From contig LSRY02000024.1 in NCBI GenBank assembly GCA_001643675.2, forward strand, positions 746,001-810,000: a stretch of DNA of 64,000 nt. Direction: 5' to 3'. The notes beneath the pieces are model-generated. The model did no database searches, was not told the DNA's origin, and worked only from the letters and a program-made list of their open reading frames with translations. Within the stretch, counting starts at the first letter, position 1, and each line of letters begins with the position of its first letter. Below, piece by piece: positions 1 to 11,462 of this stretch. Source of the stretch: Monocercomonoides exilis (Eukaryota; Preaxostyla; Oxymonadida; Polymastigidae). Both the position numbers and the translations under genes were made by a program.

Positions 1-202
1 TTGATAGACATCATTTTTCTGCTTTTTGTGAACAAGAAAAACTTTTGCGACATCCCAATTCTGTTCATTAAATGCAGCCACCAGATCTACTTGTAATGAT
101 TGTGTCGACTTATATGTGAAAAATACTTTTTCTTCATATGATAAATCAATTACATCTTTGAAAGGAATTATTTTATTTTAAAAACAAACTTGGATCATCC
201 AT
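1..202 (-). CDS. 5' part of an unrecognised gene, cut by the window edge
   Basis: Read on the minus strand, an ATG at 202 opens a 13-nt first exon (202-190). A 34-nt GT-AG intron (189-156, donor GTTTGT) follows, and a second exon (155-1) stays open to the edge. The spliced product starts MDDPNVIDLSYEEK and continues for about 56 residues with a helical, coding-like composition (for example DLVAAFNEQNWDVAKVFLVH). The phase 1 join removes a stop codon that lies just after the donor, which supports the intron. No family was recognised from this fragment. The ATG and the first intron are inferred from frame and splice consensus only; the downstream exon is fairly clear coding sequence. Confidence 0.55.
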
Positions 203-1285
203 TTCTCTCACAAAAAGAAGCGATATCCACAATTGATAAAATTATCAATACTATATAAGAACTTCGAAATATATATGCGCAATTATGATCAATTAAAATC
301 CAACACTATTATGAAAAAACATTGAAGAAAACAAACTATTGCTTCTGCCCAAACAAAATAAAAAGTGCAAAGATTTTCCTCTTCAAAGCAAAGCGAGTAG
401 ATTTAACTAAATTGGTTTTATAATTTTTTCTCTTCAGGACTCCAATTTTGGCAAATAATCCAAAATTATTGATCTTATAAATATTAAAAAGAAATTATAT
501 ATTAATAATTTTTTATTTTCGGAAATTTTCAACAGCAGAAGACTTTCGTCGTTATTAACTTTTTGAAAAAGCTTATCCAAATACGCAATATTTTATAACA
601 TAATCAACCAACAAAGATCAACGTTAATTTTCACATTCAAATTCAATCTATTTTGAGAATAATAATTTGCGCTTTTCTTTGAGTGCAAATCTGATCAAAG
701 AAGTTCATGAGATGAGATGTGATGAAGAAAAGTATTTTAATAGGAATCTGAGAAAGTATTTCTTAGAGGTTAAGCTTTGTGCGTCTCCAGTGATGACGTT
801 TTGAGTTGTATCTGTTTGCAGAAAGAAACACAAAACAATAAAAACGAATGCAATAATTTTATCAATAATTTAAAACCTAATCTTTGTATCTTTCTTCAAT
901 CTAAACCAGTTGGGAAGGGGTCTGTTCTGCTTGCGCAACTTTGCCATTTTTAACTTAATTTGAAGAGTCTTATGTGACGGCTATTTTGGTAATGGTGCAA
1001 AAAATGTATTAATACAATTTAAGATAAAGATAAAAAGTAGATCATCATGATATCATCGCAAAATAAGATTACAGAAACAGACCATTTCTTTGATCAAAAT
1101 CTATGGGTAATTTTTTATAAATTTAGGTTGTTTTTGATCATTATTCAGATTTTTTTTGAAAAAAAATATAAAATAATAATATAAAAATTAATATTTATTC
1201 GTGAGCATGATTTTTAAAACAAATGTTCCCAAAGAGAGTTCAATCAGTCACTTAAAAATTGAAGTGAACGGATTTTTATTTTTTA
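203..1285. other. AT-rich intergenic DNA, nothing recognised
   Basis: About 1.1 kb between the edge gene and the small secreted protein. It is AT-rich, with no open frame that looks coding, no tRNA-like sequence and no obvious repeat. It should contain the promoter of the edge gene next to position 203 and the 3' end of the secreted-protein gene. Confidence 0.6.
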
Positions 1286-2003
1286 TTAGCAGCAAACACA
1301 AGGTCTTGAGCACAAATTCCTCATCGAAGGAGCTTTACTTCCTCTTCCACAATTTTCATCAAAGAACCTATTTCTATTTTGACGTGGTGGAATTTTGTTT
1401 CTTGCTGTTTGAGGTGATGGAGCGCATGGAGTTGGTTCTGGTTGGCAGGGTTCTTCTTTTGGTGGTGCACATTTTTCTTCTTTTGGAGCACATGGATCTT
1501 CCTTTGGACACTCTTCTTCTTTTTTCTCAGCTTTTGGTTTGGGAGCAAACGGATTCTTTCCGAAATTCTCTGGAAGTTTGATTTCTTGTCTTCCCATTTG
1601 ATCAATAGGCTTGTTGAACTCGTCAGGAACCTTAAAATTATAACCTTCAGGCTTCTTTTTGGAATAAGGATTTTTTGTTGTTTCCCACAACTCTTTTAAA
1701 GGCAATTGGCTAAGCAAATGATGCGAATATTCTTAATGAATTTAAAGAAAAATGAATTTCATACTTTCCAGATTTTGCTAATTCTTCAAGTGAAGGTCCT
1801 TGCTTAAATTTGTCCCCAGCATCATCCTTATTGTTCCAGACACCGCTAAATTTATCTGCCCATGGATTCGATTTTTCTTTTGAGCTATCTCCTTCCTTTG
1901 ATGGAGTGTCAAATGGATTATAATTGTCAAATCCTGGGTTTTTAAATATATCTCCAAATTCTGCAGAAAGCAGGCTAAATAATGAGAAAACGCAAAGCAA
2001 CAT
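1286..2003 (-). CDS. small secreted Pro/Cys/Lys-rich protein, two exons
   Basis: Exon 1 is 2003-1765 and exon 2 is 1709-1286, joined across a 55-nt intron (donor GTATGA, acceptor TTAG, phase 2), giving 220 residues. The ATG at 2003 starts a clear signal peptide (MLLCVFSLFSLLSA) followed by a polar N-terminal part rich in Asn, Asp, Gly and Lys. The second half is a Pro-, Glu- and Lys-rich stretch with regularly spaced cysteines (for example CPKEDPCAPKEEKC) and ends in a Cys cluster (CSRPCVCC). This suggests a secreted, disulphide-stabilised or cell-surface protein. No family was recognised. It is divergent from the nucleoporin gene, with 152 bp between the two starts. Confidence 0.65.
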
Positions 2004-2155
2004 TTCGAAAGTTAATCTCTAAAATTCTTCTGATCAAAATATGACGAATGTTTATAAACTGTAGTAATGATTTACAAATTCACATAATTCAAAATTTTGT
2101 ATGGTTCTGAAGATCCTTGTTGATCTAATAAGAAAAAAATTCCCCAATTTGGTGC
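2004..2155. promoter_or_regulatory. short divergent promoter region
   Basis: The 152 bp between the ATG of the secreted protein (minus) and the ATG of the nucleoporin (plus) must carry both promoters. The sequence is AT-rich; no motif stands out. Confidence 0.4.
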
Positions 2156-4342
2156 ATGATTTGGCAGACACCTGCCAAAAACCCAGCATCTTCTCCATAC
2201 TCAGCTTCAGCAACACAAGCGCCTTCTATAAATCGTGTTCTACCAGATAAGCCTGTTCAACCGACTCTTTTAAATACTCCTCAAGCGAACCAAATGATAA
2301 ATCCATTTGCTGTGACGACACCTGCTGCTTCAACAAATCCTTTCGCAGCAGCTTCAAATCCTTTTGCCTTGCCAAGTACATCAACTAATCCATTTGCTTC
2401 TTCCACAACAACGAATCCATTTTCAGGAACTGGAACAACATCATCAAATCCTTTTGCTCTGTCAACAACAGCGACCAACCCTTTTGCGACTACTGGAACG
2501 ACTCAGTATGGTACAAACCAAACTAATGCATTATTTAATCCACTATATAATCCATTAGCTATAAGTATGACAAATTTACCGCCTGATCCAACTCCTCAAA
2601 TGATAATTAATGTTGTTTGCGCTTTGGACCCTGCACATCAAGCTTGCATGTTTAAGGCTATCTTTTTTAATAATCTTACACTTCAACATCTTCAAACACC
2701 TGGAATTCTTCAACCTCCAGCTGGAATCTCCCATGCGCAGTATTTAGCTGCACAACGTTTAAATCCAAGTCCTCATCAACTTTATCCTGTTGTGTTAATG
2801 ATGTTTCAACAACTCAAGGATAGAGTGGCACAACAGTTGAAACGAATGGAAATGTTTCGCTCTCGATTAAAAGAGCTTAATGCACTTCAAACTCAACTGA
2901 GAAAGGCAAATGAGGTTTCTTTAACCCAAAAAGTCAAAGAATTTCGCCAATCACAAACCGTGTTGAAACATAAAATGATTCATATCATGAGGATGGTTGG
3001 CGTTGTTCAGTTAAAAGGGCTTCCAGTTTTAAGCCGTGAAGAGATGCTTCTGAATAAGCTGTGTGCCCTACAGAACGAAATGACAGGAGGAGCTCCAATG
3101 CAAGGCAAAGTGACAGAACTCAGCCGGCGAGCTACAAAAGCCCGGATCGCTATTGTCAAAGCGAAGATGGCTGAAGGAACCGTTGAAGGAGACAGTGCAC
3201 GCCGCGTGAAGGAGCTGCTAAAGAGCAATGAAAAAGCGATTAATGCGATGGCCAAAACAGTGCGAGATGACATGGGAATAACCAGAATTCTGAGAGAAAG
3301 CCTGCGAGACGACAACTTCTCTGAGCGCTCATCTACGTTCGCTCTGACGCGGATGATTAAGCGAAACCGTCTGTCTTCTGTGGGAGCCACGTGGACAGGC
3401 AGCGACTCGTCTTCTCTTTCTGGGCTGCCTGGCGCAGGTTCTTCCTCTGACCCCACACAGGCCATTTCAACTGCCTCCATCGCAGCATTCAACCCACTTG
3501 CAACACTCGGCTCAACACTCACATTCTTCCCGGCTGATGCCACGCAGAACAACGCTGCAACCGACCTTGCCAAACAGCAGGCAGCATCAGCGGCTCCTGC
3601 TCCAGCTGCCACAAACACACAGACAGGTGCAGCAAGCACAAACCCCTTCGCTGCTGCTGCAACCACAACAACAAACCCGTTTGCAACTGCTGGGACAAAC
3701 ACTGCGACAACCAATCCGTTTGCACTGGGATCGAATGCCACTGCGACTGCTGGCTCGTCTGGTGCGCTTCCTGCGCTTAGTCTGTCTGCGAATGGGAAAG
3801 TCAGCAGAGTCATGCTGCGTCCTGTGACATCACTCAACTTGGCACCAAAGCCAGTTACAACAGCAGGCACAACAGCAACAGGAGGAGCAACAAGCAACAA
3901 TCCATTTGCTACCACAGCTACTGCAACGACGACAACAACAAATGCGGCAAATCCGTTTGCTACTGCTGCAAACAATACAACTGGCACAACAGCAGCTGCA
4001 ACTAACACAGCTGCTAATCCCTTTGCTGCTGCTGCCACAAACACCAACACAGGTACCACTGCTGCCACCGGAGCTGCAGCAAACCCGTTTGCCACCACAG
4101 CTCCTTCCACCACAGCTGCTCCCGCCAATCCGTTTGCTTCTACCGCTCCTGCTGCTTCAACTGCTGCTGCTGCTAACCCATTCGCATCAACTGCTCCTGC
4201 TGCTTCTACTACTGCTGCTGCTGCCAACCCATTTGCTACCACAGGCACAGCTGCTGCAGGTGCAGCGCCTGCCAATCCATTTGCAGCGACGGGGGCAGCA
4301 ACAGGCGGAGGGGCGATTCCAAATCCCTTCGCACAGAAATGA
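2156..4342 (+). CDS. NUP54: Nup54-like central-channel nucleoporin with NPFA repeats
   Basis: Single-exon ORF of 728 residues, ATG at 2156. The N-terminal part (about 47-110) has seven NPF repeats in a Ser/Thr-rich linker. Residues about 150-400 form a helical core matching the Nup54/Nup57 alpha-helical region: RSRLKELNALQTQLRK, then LSREEMLLNKLCALQNEM, then a helix resembling the family's KQQQEGLSHLISIIKDD segment. The C-terminal third (about 495-728) has twelve further NPF repeats in Ala/Thr-rich linker. By family knowledge, Nup54 sits with Nup62 and Nup58 in the central channel, and its repeats bind transport receptors. Oddly, every repeat is NPF followed mostly by Ala, and no FG dipeptide occurs in the whole protein. 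An alternative reading is an endocytic protein with EH-binding NPF motifs, but the core favours Nup54. Confidence 0.75.
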   Translation: MIWQTPAKNPASSPYSASATQAPSINRVLPDKPVQPTLLNTPQANQMINPFAVTTPAASTNPFAAASNPFALPSTSTNPFASSTTTNPFSGTGTTSSNPFALSTTATNPFATTGTTQYGTNQTNALFNPLYNPLAISMTNLPPDPTPQMIINVVCALDPAHQACMFKAIFFNNLTLQHLQTPGILQPPAGISHAQYLAAQRLNPSPHQLYPVVLMMFQQLKDRVAQQLKRMEMFRSRLKELNALQTQLRKANEVSLTQKVKEFRQSQTVLKHKMIHIMRMVGVVQLKGLPVLSREEMLLNKLCALQNEMTGGAPMQGKVTELSRRATKARIAIVKAKMAEGTVEGDSARRVKELLKSNEKAINAMAKTVRDDMGITRILRESLRDDNFSERSSTFALTRMIKRNRLSSVGATWTGSDSSSLSGLPGAGSSSDPTQAISTASIAAFNPLATLGSTLTFFPADATQNNAATDLAKQQAASAAPAPAATNTQTGAASTNPFAAAATTTTNPFATAGTNTATTNPFALGSNATATAGSSGALPALSLSANGKVSRVMLRPVTSLNLAPKPVTTAGTTATGGATSNNPFATTATATTTTTNAANPFATAANNTTGTTAAATNTAANPFAAAATNTNTGTTAATGAAANPFATTAPSTTAAPANPFASTAPAASTAAAANPFASTAPAASTTAAAANPFATTGTAAAGAAPANPFAATGAATGGGAIPNPFAQK

Positions 4343-5162
4343 ATGCACTTCACAATACTCCTCTGTCAATTTCGTTCATGTCTTGTCACTTTATTTGTTT
4401 TGTTTAAGAATTTTTTTTAGAATTCTTAACCATTTTTTCACAGCTATTCCATTTGCGCAACTGTTCTGTTTTTGTTTGTTTTGAAATAAAAAGTGCAATT
4501 TCAAGCTGATAACTTGAATATTGAATTAACTTTTCTTATTCACTTCACATTGTATTGTTTTTTTTTTTTTCAAAGCAGAATAAAATAAAATAAAACTAGT
4601 TTCTGTTTTGCTTCAGTGTATATTTTTTTCATAGAGAAAGTGTTGCAAGTTGTTTATGCTAATCTTCTTTTTTTTTCTTTTTTCGAAATGTTGATAATTA
4701 TTGTAATAATACAAAATTATCAAGTGCAAAGCATAAGAATGTGGAACACCACAAAAAAACATAAAAAAATAAAAGACAACTTCAATGAATAGCCAAATAT
4801 TCAAAATGAAAGAAAAAAAGGAAAGAAAAATATAAGAAAGATTTTTTCAGATAAAAATCTATTCTCAAGTTAAAAGGAATAAAAATAAATGATTTGAAGA
4901 TATGAATAATGCATATGTGATTGCTAAAATATTGGCAAAATGCGTTTACAACAAAACTGAAAAAAAATTAAGTCAATTAAGGAAAAAAGAAAAATTCTTT
5001 TGAAGATAAAAAAAAAACCCAACTGAAATTGCGATTTAACATCAATCCAGCTTAATAACATCAATGGCAGTGTTAATATTAATCTTATTATTCCTATTTC
5101 TAATAAAAATAAAAATAATAATACAAACACTAACACTTCTTCAATGTTTATTTTTTTTTTCT
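4343..5162. other. convergent 3' intergenic region
   Basis: About 820 bp between the 3' ends of the nucleoporin gene (plus) and the BRO1 gene (minus). It is AT-rich with short T and A runs. No gene or structured repeat was seen. Confidence 0.6.
4485..4490 (+). terminator. possible polyadenylation signal of the nucleoporin gene
   Basis: AATAAA lies about 140 bp after the nucleoporin stop codon, in an AT-rich 3' region. This assignment is by consensus only. Confidence 0.35.
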
Positions 5163-8100
5163 CTAACTATATCTTCCAGAAGGGGGTGGAGGGGGTGCAA
5201 AAGTTTGCGTAGATCCTGAGGGACGAGCACCGCCTATCATTGGAGGTGCCTGGAAGGTGAATGTCTGCTGCTGTGGCTGTGAGGGAGGGGCTAGGGGTGT
5301 TTGCGGGATAACAGTTGGCTTGCTTGGAGCAATTTGACTGGAGAGAGAAAGAGAAAGAGAAAGAATGAAAGAATGAAAGAGAGAGAGAGAGAGAAAGTGA
5401 GTGAAAAGGAAGAAAAGAGCATAGAGGTGGAATTATTTATGAATAGATGATTAAAGATTTAATTGTATGTGCCATCACATTTTCGAACATAAAGAAATAT
5501 GATTGTAATTGTTATTCATTAATATGCAATATCCAAGAAATATCCAAGAAATATTATTTAAATTAAATGATTAAACAATTATATATAAAAAAAAAGCAAT
5601 TTTCAATCAAACCCTTCCAGCACTGCTATTCTCTGCATGAATTCCGTCAGTCTTGATGCCAGCGACGCATAGAACTCTGCCCCTTTCTTCAGATGCTCCT
5701 TGATCATCGTGAACGCTGCAGCAGCTGCCTCTAAACGTGTGCAGCAGTCCACTCTCCCAGTTATGTATGAATTCGAACTCAAATCCTGTGTTAGCTTCGT
5801 GTGCAGTTCCAGAAGCGTCGGCATCAACCCTTTTGTGTCTGCAAACGCCTTCTTTGCACCTTCTGCAAGCGCCATAATCTTCTGCTTCTCGCTTTCCACC
5901 ACACTCTGCGCTGGCTTCTCTCCAGCATTCGCTATCAGAATTTTTGTGATGTCCACACTCGATACCCCTTCTCTCAGCGCATCCAGCGCCTGCTGCTGTT
6001 TGTTCTCCCGCGCCTGGAACGCATTCAGCCCGTCCTGCAGCGCCGACGCATCCGCCACAAGCTTCGCTGCTCCTTCGGCTGTTGGCACAGAAGAAGAAGA
6101 AGAAGATGATGATGATGATGAAGCTCCCGATGACATCAGAGCACTAAGCAGCTTGTCTGACAGCTCCTTCATCTTCGCTTCTCCTTCCTCGTTCCCGTTG
6201 CAGGTGTACGAGATCGTCTGTATCACTTCGCTGTGCATCGACATCTTCATCGCCACTTCGTCATCGATCTTCCTCGCCTGTGTCAGTGAGTCGTCATACT
6301 GTGTTACTTCAGTCAAATACCCTTCCAGCACTTTCCCTTGCTGCGTGTATCCCACTCTCCCCACCAGCTGGCTCAGCTTGCTCCGGATGTCCAGCAGCTG
6401 TCTGGAGCACCCTTCTCTCTGCCCGTTCACAGTCGCCGAGTTCTTCTGCAGCAGCTGCCAGCCGCCTTCGTTCTTCACTGCCAGGCACCCGCTCAGCACA
6501 CTCTGCTGCAGCGGGCCTGTGCTCTTCCGCACCATGTCGACAGACTTCGGCATGTCCAGCCGCTCAATCTCGCCTCTCGTCTCCTTCTTCGTCGCCTCTT
6601 CCTCGTCGTAGCACTCTCTCACAATGCGCGTCGTGTCGTCCACAAACAGCTGCGAGTACCTTACCAGCTCCATAGGCACCAGGTCGCTGAACGGAATCGT
6701 CTCCAGCGAGGGGCCTTGGCTTCCCTGTTCTGACGAAGAAGGCACACGCGACAGCGCATCCAGCTCCTTGTCGGGTGTGGCTGCCATCGGTGCAGTGTGT
6801 GCCGGAAGCTTCGGGAGCAGCTCTTTGATGGTGATTGTCAGGTAATATGCCCGTGCGTTCTCATCAGTGATTTGCCTCTCTCTCTTGAAGATACGCTCTC
6901 TATGCGCAATCAGTACGGTTTTAGCATCGACCAGGTTCATTTTGAAGAGCGAGTCCGACTGCCACCCGCTTCCCCCGCCTCCGCCCACCAGGCCAGATAT
7001 CAGCCCCGCAAAACCGCCTTCAGAGCTCTCTTTCCCTGGGACGATGGGTCCCTTCTCGATAGTGCGGATGGCAGCATCGAGGTTCTCCAGGGCGACACGC
7101 AAGTGGGCTATCTCGTCGCCGTACTTCAGCTCGCTCTGGCGCAGCTTGGAGAAGTACTCTTGCGCAAGCGCGGTGCACAGATATTGGCCAACTTGCAAGC
7201 GGCCAAGAAGCCCCTTTTGTATTTGAAAAAAGAAAAAAAGAAAAGAAAAGAAAAAGAAAAACAGAAATTGAATGAATTGATGAAAAAATAAATGGAATTG
7301 ATTTTATGAATTAAAAAACGAAGCAACTTAGAAAATTAGAGTTTAAAAGTATATTGAAAAACCTTATCCACTTTAGGTGATTGGGCTTTTATTAAGCAAT
7401 CGATACAGCTTGAGTACAAATTTGCACAAAGTTGTGCAAGCTTTGATATCGACTCATCTTTAAGACCTTTGTTAATTGCCTATTTAAAAAATAAGAAGAA
7501 TTCATTAAAAAAATTTTTTTTGTATTTAAAAAATATTTCATACAATCATCAAAAAGATTTCTTGTGCCTGTGCTAAACAGAGTCTGTTAAGTACGATAAG
7601 GTTGAGGTCAGTGAGATCAATTTGATGAGGGTTGAATAACGCAGTCTTTAGAGTCACTCTAATTTTTTCATACCAGCCAGCTGCAAGCTAAAATATAAAA
7701 ACATTGAATTCAAATATTAAGTCTCTTTTGGGAATGTGAAAGTCTTGATTTGCAATTACCTTAAAGTTTGCTATTGCACTTTTTTGAGCAGCTTCGGTTT
7801 TTTGAATTGGTGTGCACTCTGCAGTCAGAGAACCTGCAATATTAAACATTACGCAAATCTTTTCATAAGAAACATCGTTTGAATCTAATTCATTAAATCA
7901 TGAAGTTAAAATCGTTTGAACTATAAAAACATTGCTAGTGTCCGCTTCAAACCATGAAACTTTTTGTTTTCAAAAACATCATTCCAGCGATTTGAAAAGT
8001 TCAATCCAGGAAGTTTTGCTTCTAATATCCTAAGAACAGCTAAATATTTGCACAAAACCTTCGAAAAGCGCAATTTATAACGATCATAAGCATAGACTTG

Positions 8101-8288
8101 CAAACATCACGACATGTATCAGGTCGAGAAAGAGCAGCAACAGCTGTTGTCCTCGTTTGATTGACAAACTCACAAGAAGGCATCTGCTGTTTTGCCACTT
8201 CTTTTGAATAACTTTTCTTTAAATAATCCTGCAAGGGGCGAATCATGTCCCCTTGGACAGATAATTTTAAAGGAACTGAAACTTGCAT
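5163..8288 (-). CDS. BRO1-domain protein of the ALIX type (ESCRT accessory), seven exons
   Basis: Exons 8288-8106, 8058-7953, 7884-7760, 7687-7544, 7479-7363, 7213-5613 and 5337-5163 join in frame to 816 residues, close to the usual ALIX length (about 870). The N-terminal half is a BRO1 domain, with matches at CRDVLCKYLAVLRILEAKLP, SYEKICVMFNIAG and LALAQ-like helices (TALAQEYFSKL). The middle is a V-domain-like coiled region with the segment VRYSQLFVDDTTRIVRE. The last exon encodes a Pro-rich tail (TFAPPPPPSGRYS). By family knowledge, ALIX/Bro1 proteins bind ESCRT-III and LYPxL-type cargo during vesicle budding, cytokinesis and membrane repair. Introns are 47-275 nt, three with GTTTG donors; the last intron holds a GA-rich simple repeat (5341-5400). 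Each join was checked for phase and total length (2451 nt). The gene is divergent from the WDR20-like gene. Confidence 0.85.
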
Positions 8289-8624
8289 AAAAATAATTTT
8301 TGATCAACACCTTTAATCATTTGTGATGACAATTTAATACGAACTCATTGTTTTTTCATCTTTCAATAGGAAAACCAATCCTATTATTTTTTCTTATACA
8401 AAAATAACACTTGGTCAATCTTTGATAAAAAGTGATCATAAAAACAATTTGTTTATAATTAATTCTGAAACAAATTATTTTTGTTTAAAAATTGGCAAAG
8501 TGTTTTTTAAAGTATTTTTTGATGTTAAATTTAAGCTTAATTTTAGGTGATTATTTAATAAATATTTTAACATTTTTTGTCTATTTTTAAGCATTTTTAA
8601 ACTTTTTGAGTTAACATAAGTACA
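8289..8624. promoter_or_regulatory. divergent promoter region between BRO1 and WDR20-like genes
   Basis: 336 bp of very AT-rich DNA between two divergent starts. It contains T-rich runs and no recognisable motif. Confidence 0.4.
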
Positions 8625-10676
8625 ATGCTCTATCAAGCGCTTCCTGGTGTTAATGAAGGAGCGCCCGTACCAAAAAATTCACAAGGATTGGAAGAATTTG
8701 CTTTACCATGTGGAAATAGTTTGCGAATTTATGCTTTTGTTTTTTAATAAGTATTTGATTTGATGAAGGATTTATAAAGGCAAGAAATTATTTCATTCCA
8801 ATGGCAGAATCTGAATTTGGCAGAGTTAGACCAATTCTTGGTCTGTGTGATTTTCGTCATCCTTCCGATAAGACTAAGCAACAACTTCAACAAAGTGGAA
8901 TCACATTTACCGAGCAAGCGAACACTCCCTATGCTCGCTGTGCATTTAATGTGTTCAGAGATACTGGATATTTCATAAGATATCCCGAGATGTCAGAGTT
9001 CCATCGTGATTTTCAGGGTCATAGTCTTGACTCAGGGCATGATCCTGCAACATCAGCAGTTGATGTTTTGTACGAAGAAAAGCCATTTCTTTTAATCGGG
9101 AGGAGAAGTGGCCGAATTGATTTAATAAGTTTGGATTCTCTCACAATTAAGCAGTCATTCAATGAAGGGGTTTGTCAATATTTTATATTTTTTAATTATT
9201 TCATGAAATTTATTCAAAACAAATTTCTTTCTTTTTTTTCAAACACAGAACATCGCAGCCAAAGGACCTTGTCTGTGCATAAGCATATCGTACCACGAAA
9301 AAGTGCCCTTGATTCTGGCGGGCTTTGGGGACGGGTCGATCCTCGGTTACCAGATCGACCTTCCAGAAGTCGAATGGCCTCCCCCTGACCCGCACGTCTC
9401 TCCCAAGCGCCCTTTCCCCAAAGACGATCTTGTCGAAGAAGCATTCAAGCAACTCGCAGAGGCCCCGTTTTCGGTCCCTCCGTTCACCCCTGCCTCAGCC
9501 ATGATAACCACCCCGCAGCTTCCTGAAACCTCTCCTGTAACTCCTTCTCCTTCTCTCTCTGCTACCCCTCTTCCCCTCACTCCACAGCCAACCCCTCAAA
9601 CACCTGCACCCCCATCTCAGAGCCAGGCGCAAGCAGCCAGCGTTCCGCACTCCCCCGCGCTGTTTGCCCCGTCGTTCGAGTCCATCCACACCTCTGTTGC
9701 CTACAGCCTCTACCTCACCCCCCTCTCCATCAACACCAACCCCATCCGCCCTGCTCCTCCTTCCTTAGGTGATTCCCGCATGCAGGGCGTCTCTGCCTCC
9801 ACCCCTCTCACCGCCACCTCTTCTGCCATGAACCTCATCAGCATCGCCTCTGCCACCTCCACCACAACCGGTTCTACACTCTCCTATTCGCTCCCTCCAC
9901 TCCCCATCAACCTCCTCACCCGCCCTTACTGCTACACCCCTCTTTCCTACATTGAACGGCCACTGACACACCCAGACCTCACTGTCTACTCTATTTCCCA
10001 CCCAGTCACCTACAAAAAGCTCCTCAACTACTTCACCACAGCCTCTGGCGGCAGAGGTGACCCGTCTTATCCACCACCGGCACTTTCGAAGCTGAAGGCA
10101 ACGCCACAGACATTCGACATCACCACATTCAAGCCAAACAAGATCCAGCTGCACTTCCTCACACGCACGGTCTCAGCCTCTTCTTCCCTGGCGCTGTTTC
10201 AGAGTGTCACGACAGACCAGGTGAATGCAGATGAGATGATCAAACACCCAGTTGCACCGCATTTCATTCCCTTTGACCTCGAAAATCCACCCCCTCACAG
10301 ACTTGCGCATCAACGCTATGGCCCATTTACTTCACTCACTTCAGGAGGAGGAGGAGGAGGAAGTGGCGGAGGTGGAGGAGGATCAGCAGGGGCTGGCTCT
10401 GTTGCATCAGCACATGGAGCATCGATGTACTCAAGCCGGTTCAGCGGTGCTAACTCGATATCTCGAAGGGCCAATGCTTCTGAAAGAGGAGGAGGGAGCG
10501 GAAAGGCAGGGGACAAAAGCAGCAGACAGCAGAACTCTGCGTCGTATATGTCGATGGATGCAGGTGTGACGCTGGCGGTGCCGGCACCTACTGCTGCAAC
10601 TATCCCCATTCCACAGAGCATGTCATTTGGAACTCCTTCAATGTCATCTGGATCATCATCATCTTCTTCTTCCTCA

Positions 10677-10708
<32 letters not shown>

Positions 10709-11427
10709 TCTTTCCTCTGCCAATTTATCTGCCTCTCTCTCGCTCTCTCTGAAGAACGGCACGAACTCTGCTTCAATTCCTGGTATCTTCGCTACAGCCA
10801 CCGTTTATTCTCCGGATAATCCGCTGGAATATGCAGAAGTTTCTCCGTATTTTCCGAAGGAGGAACTGGGAGACTATCCAGGTGTCGCTTTCTTCTCCCG
10901 CACACAGCCGTTCAACCCAGTCTGCAGGTGGATCTGCTCAGCACGTGGGGTGACTGGTATGGAAGGGAAGGAAGAAATGGATTTTATGAGGAGCATTTGG
11001 ATGTTTTCTTTCTTTCTTTTTTGTGGTTTAATTATTGATTTCTGTCGGAACATTGGTTGATGGCATTAACTTCATAATCTGTTATTGCTGAATTTTTCAC
11101 AAACAAAATAAAATTATTTTTAACTTTGTCAATTTGTAAAGATTTTCACACATATTATTTCTCATTCGTTCCTCTATTTTTTCTTTTTTATTCTTTTTCT
11201 TTATCTTTTCTTCCTTTCAACTTTTTTTTTACCCTCAGACATCAAATTCAACCCCCTGCGTAGTTATCCAATCTTTGCCATCACAACCGAAGAAGGATAT
11301 CTCATGTCATTCAACTTGAAGCAGAACAGATACAAATACTGCTTCAAATCATACTCTGGTGCTCTTTATTGCTGTGCTTGGTCGTCTGATGGAAGACTTC
11401 TTGCTGTTTGTTTCTCTATCTTTCTTT

Positions 11428-11462
<35 letters not shown>

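Noticed and set aside
3007-4353. 448-residue minus-strand ORF rich in Ala and Val opposite the nucleoporin
   Set aside because: It mirrors the NPFA and Ala/Thr repeat DNA; no start context or family similarity.
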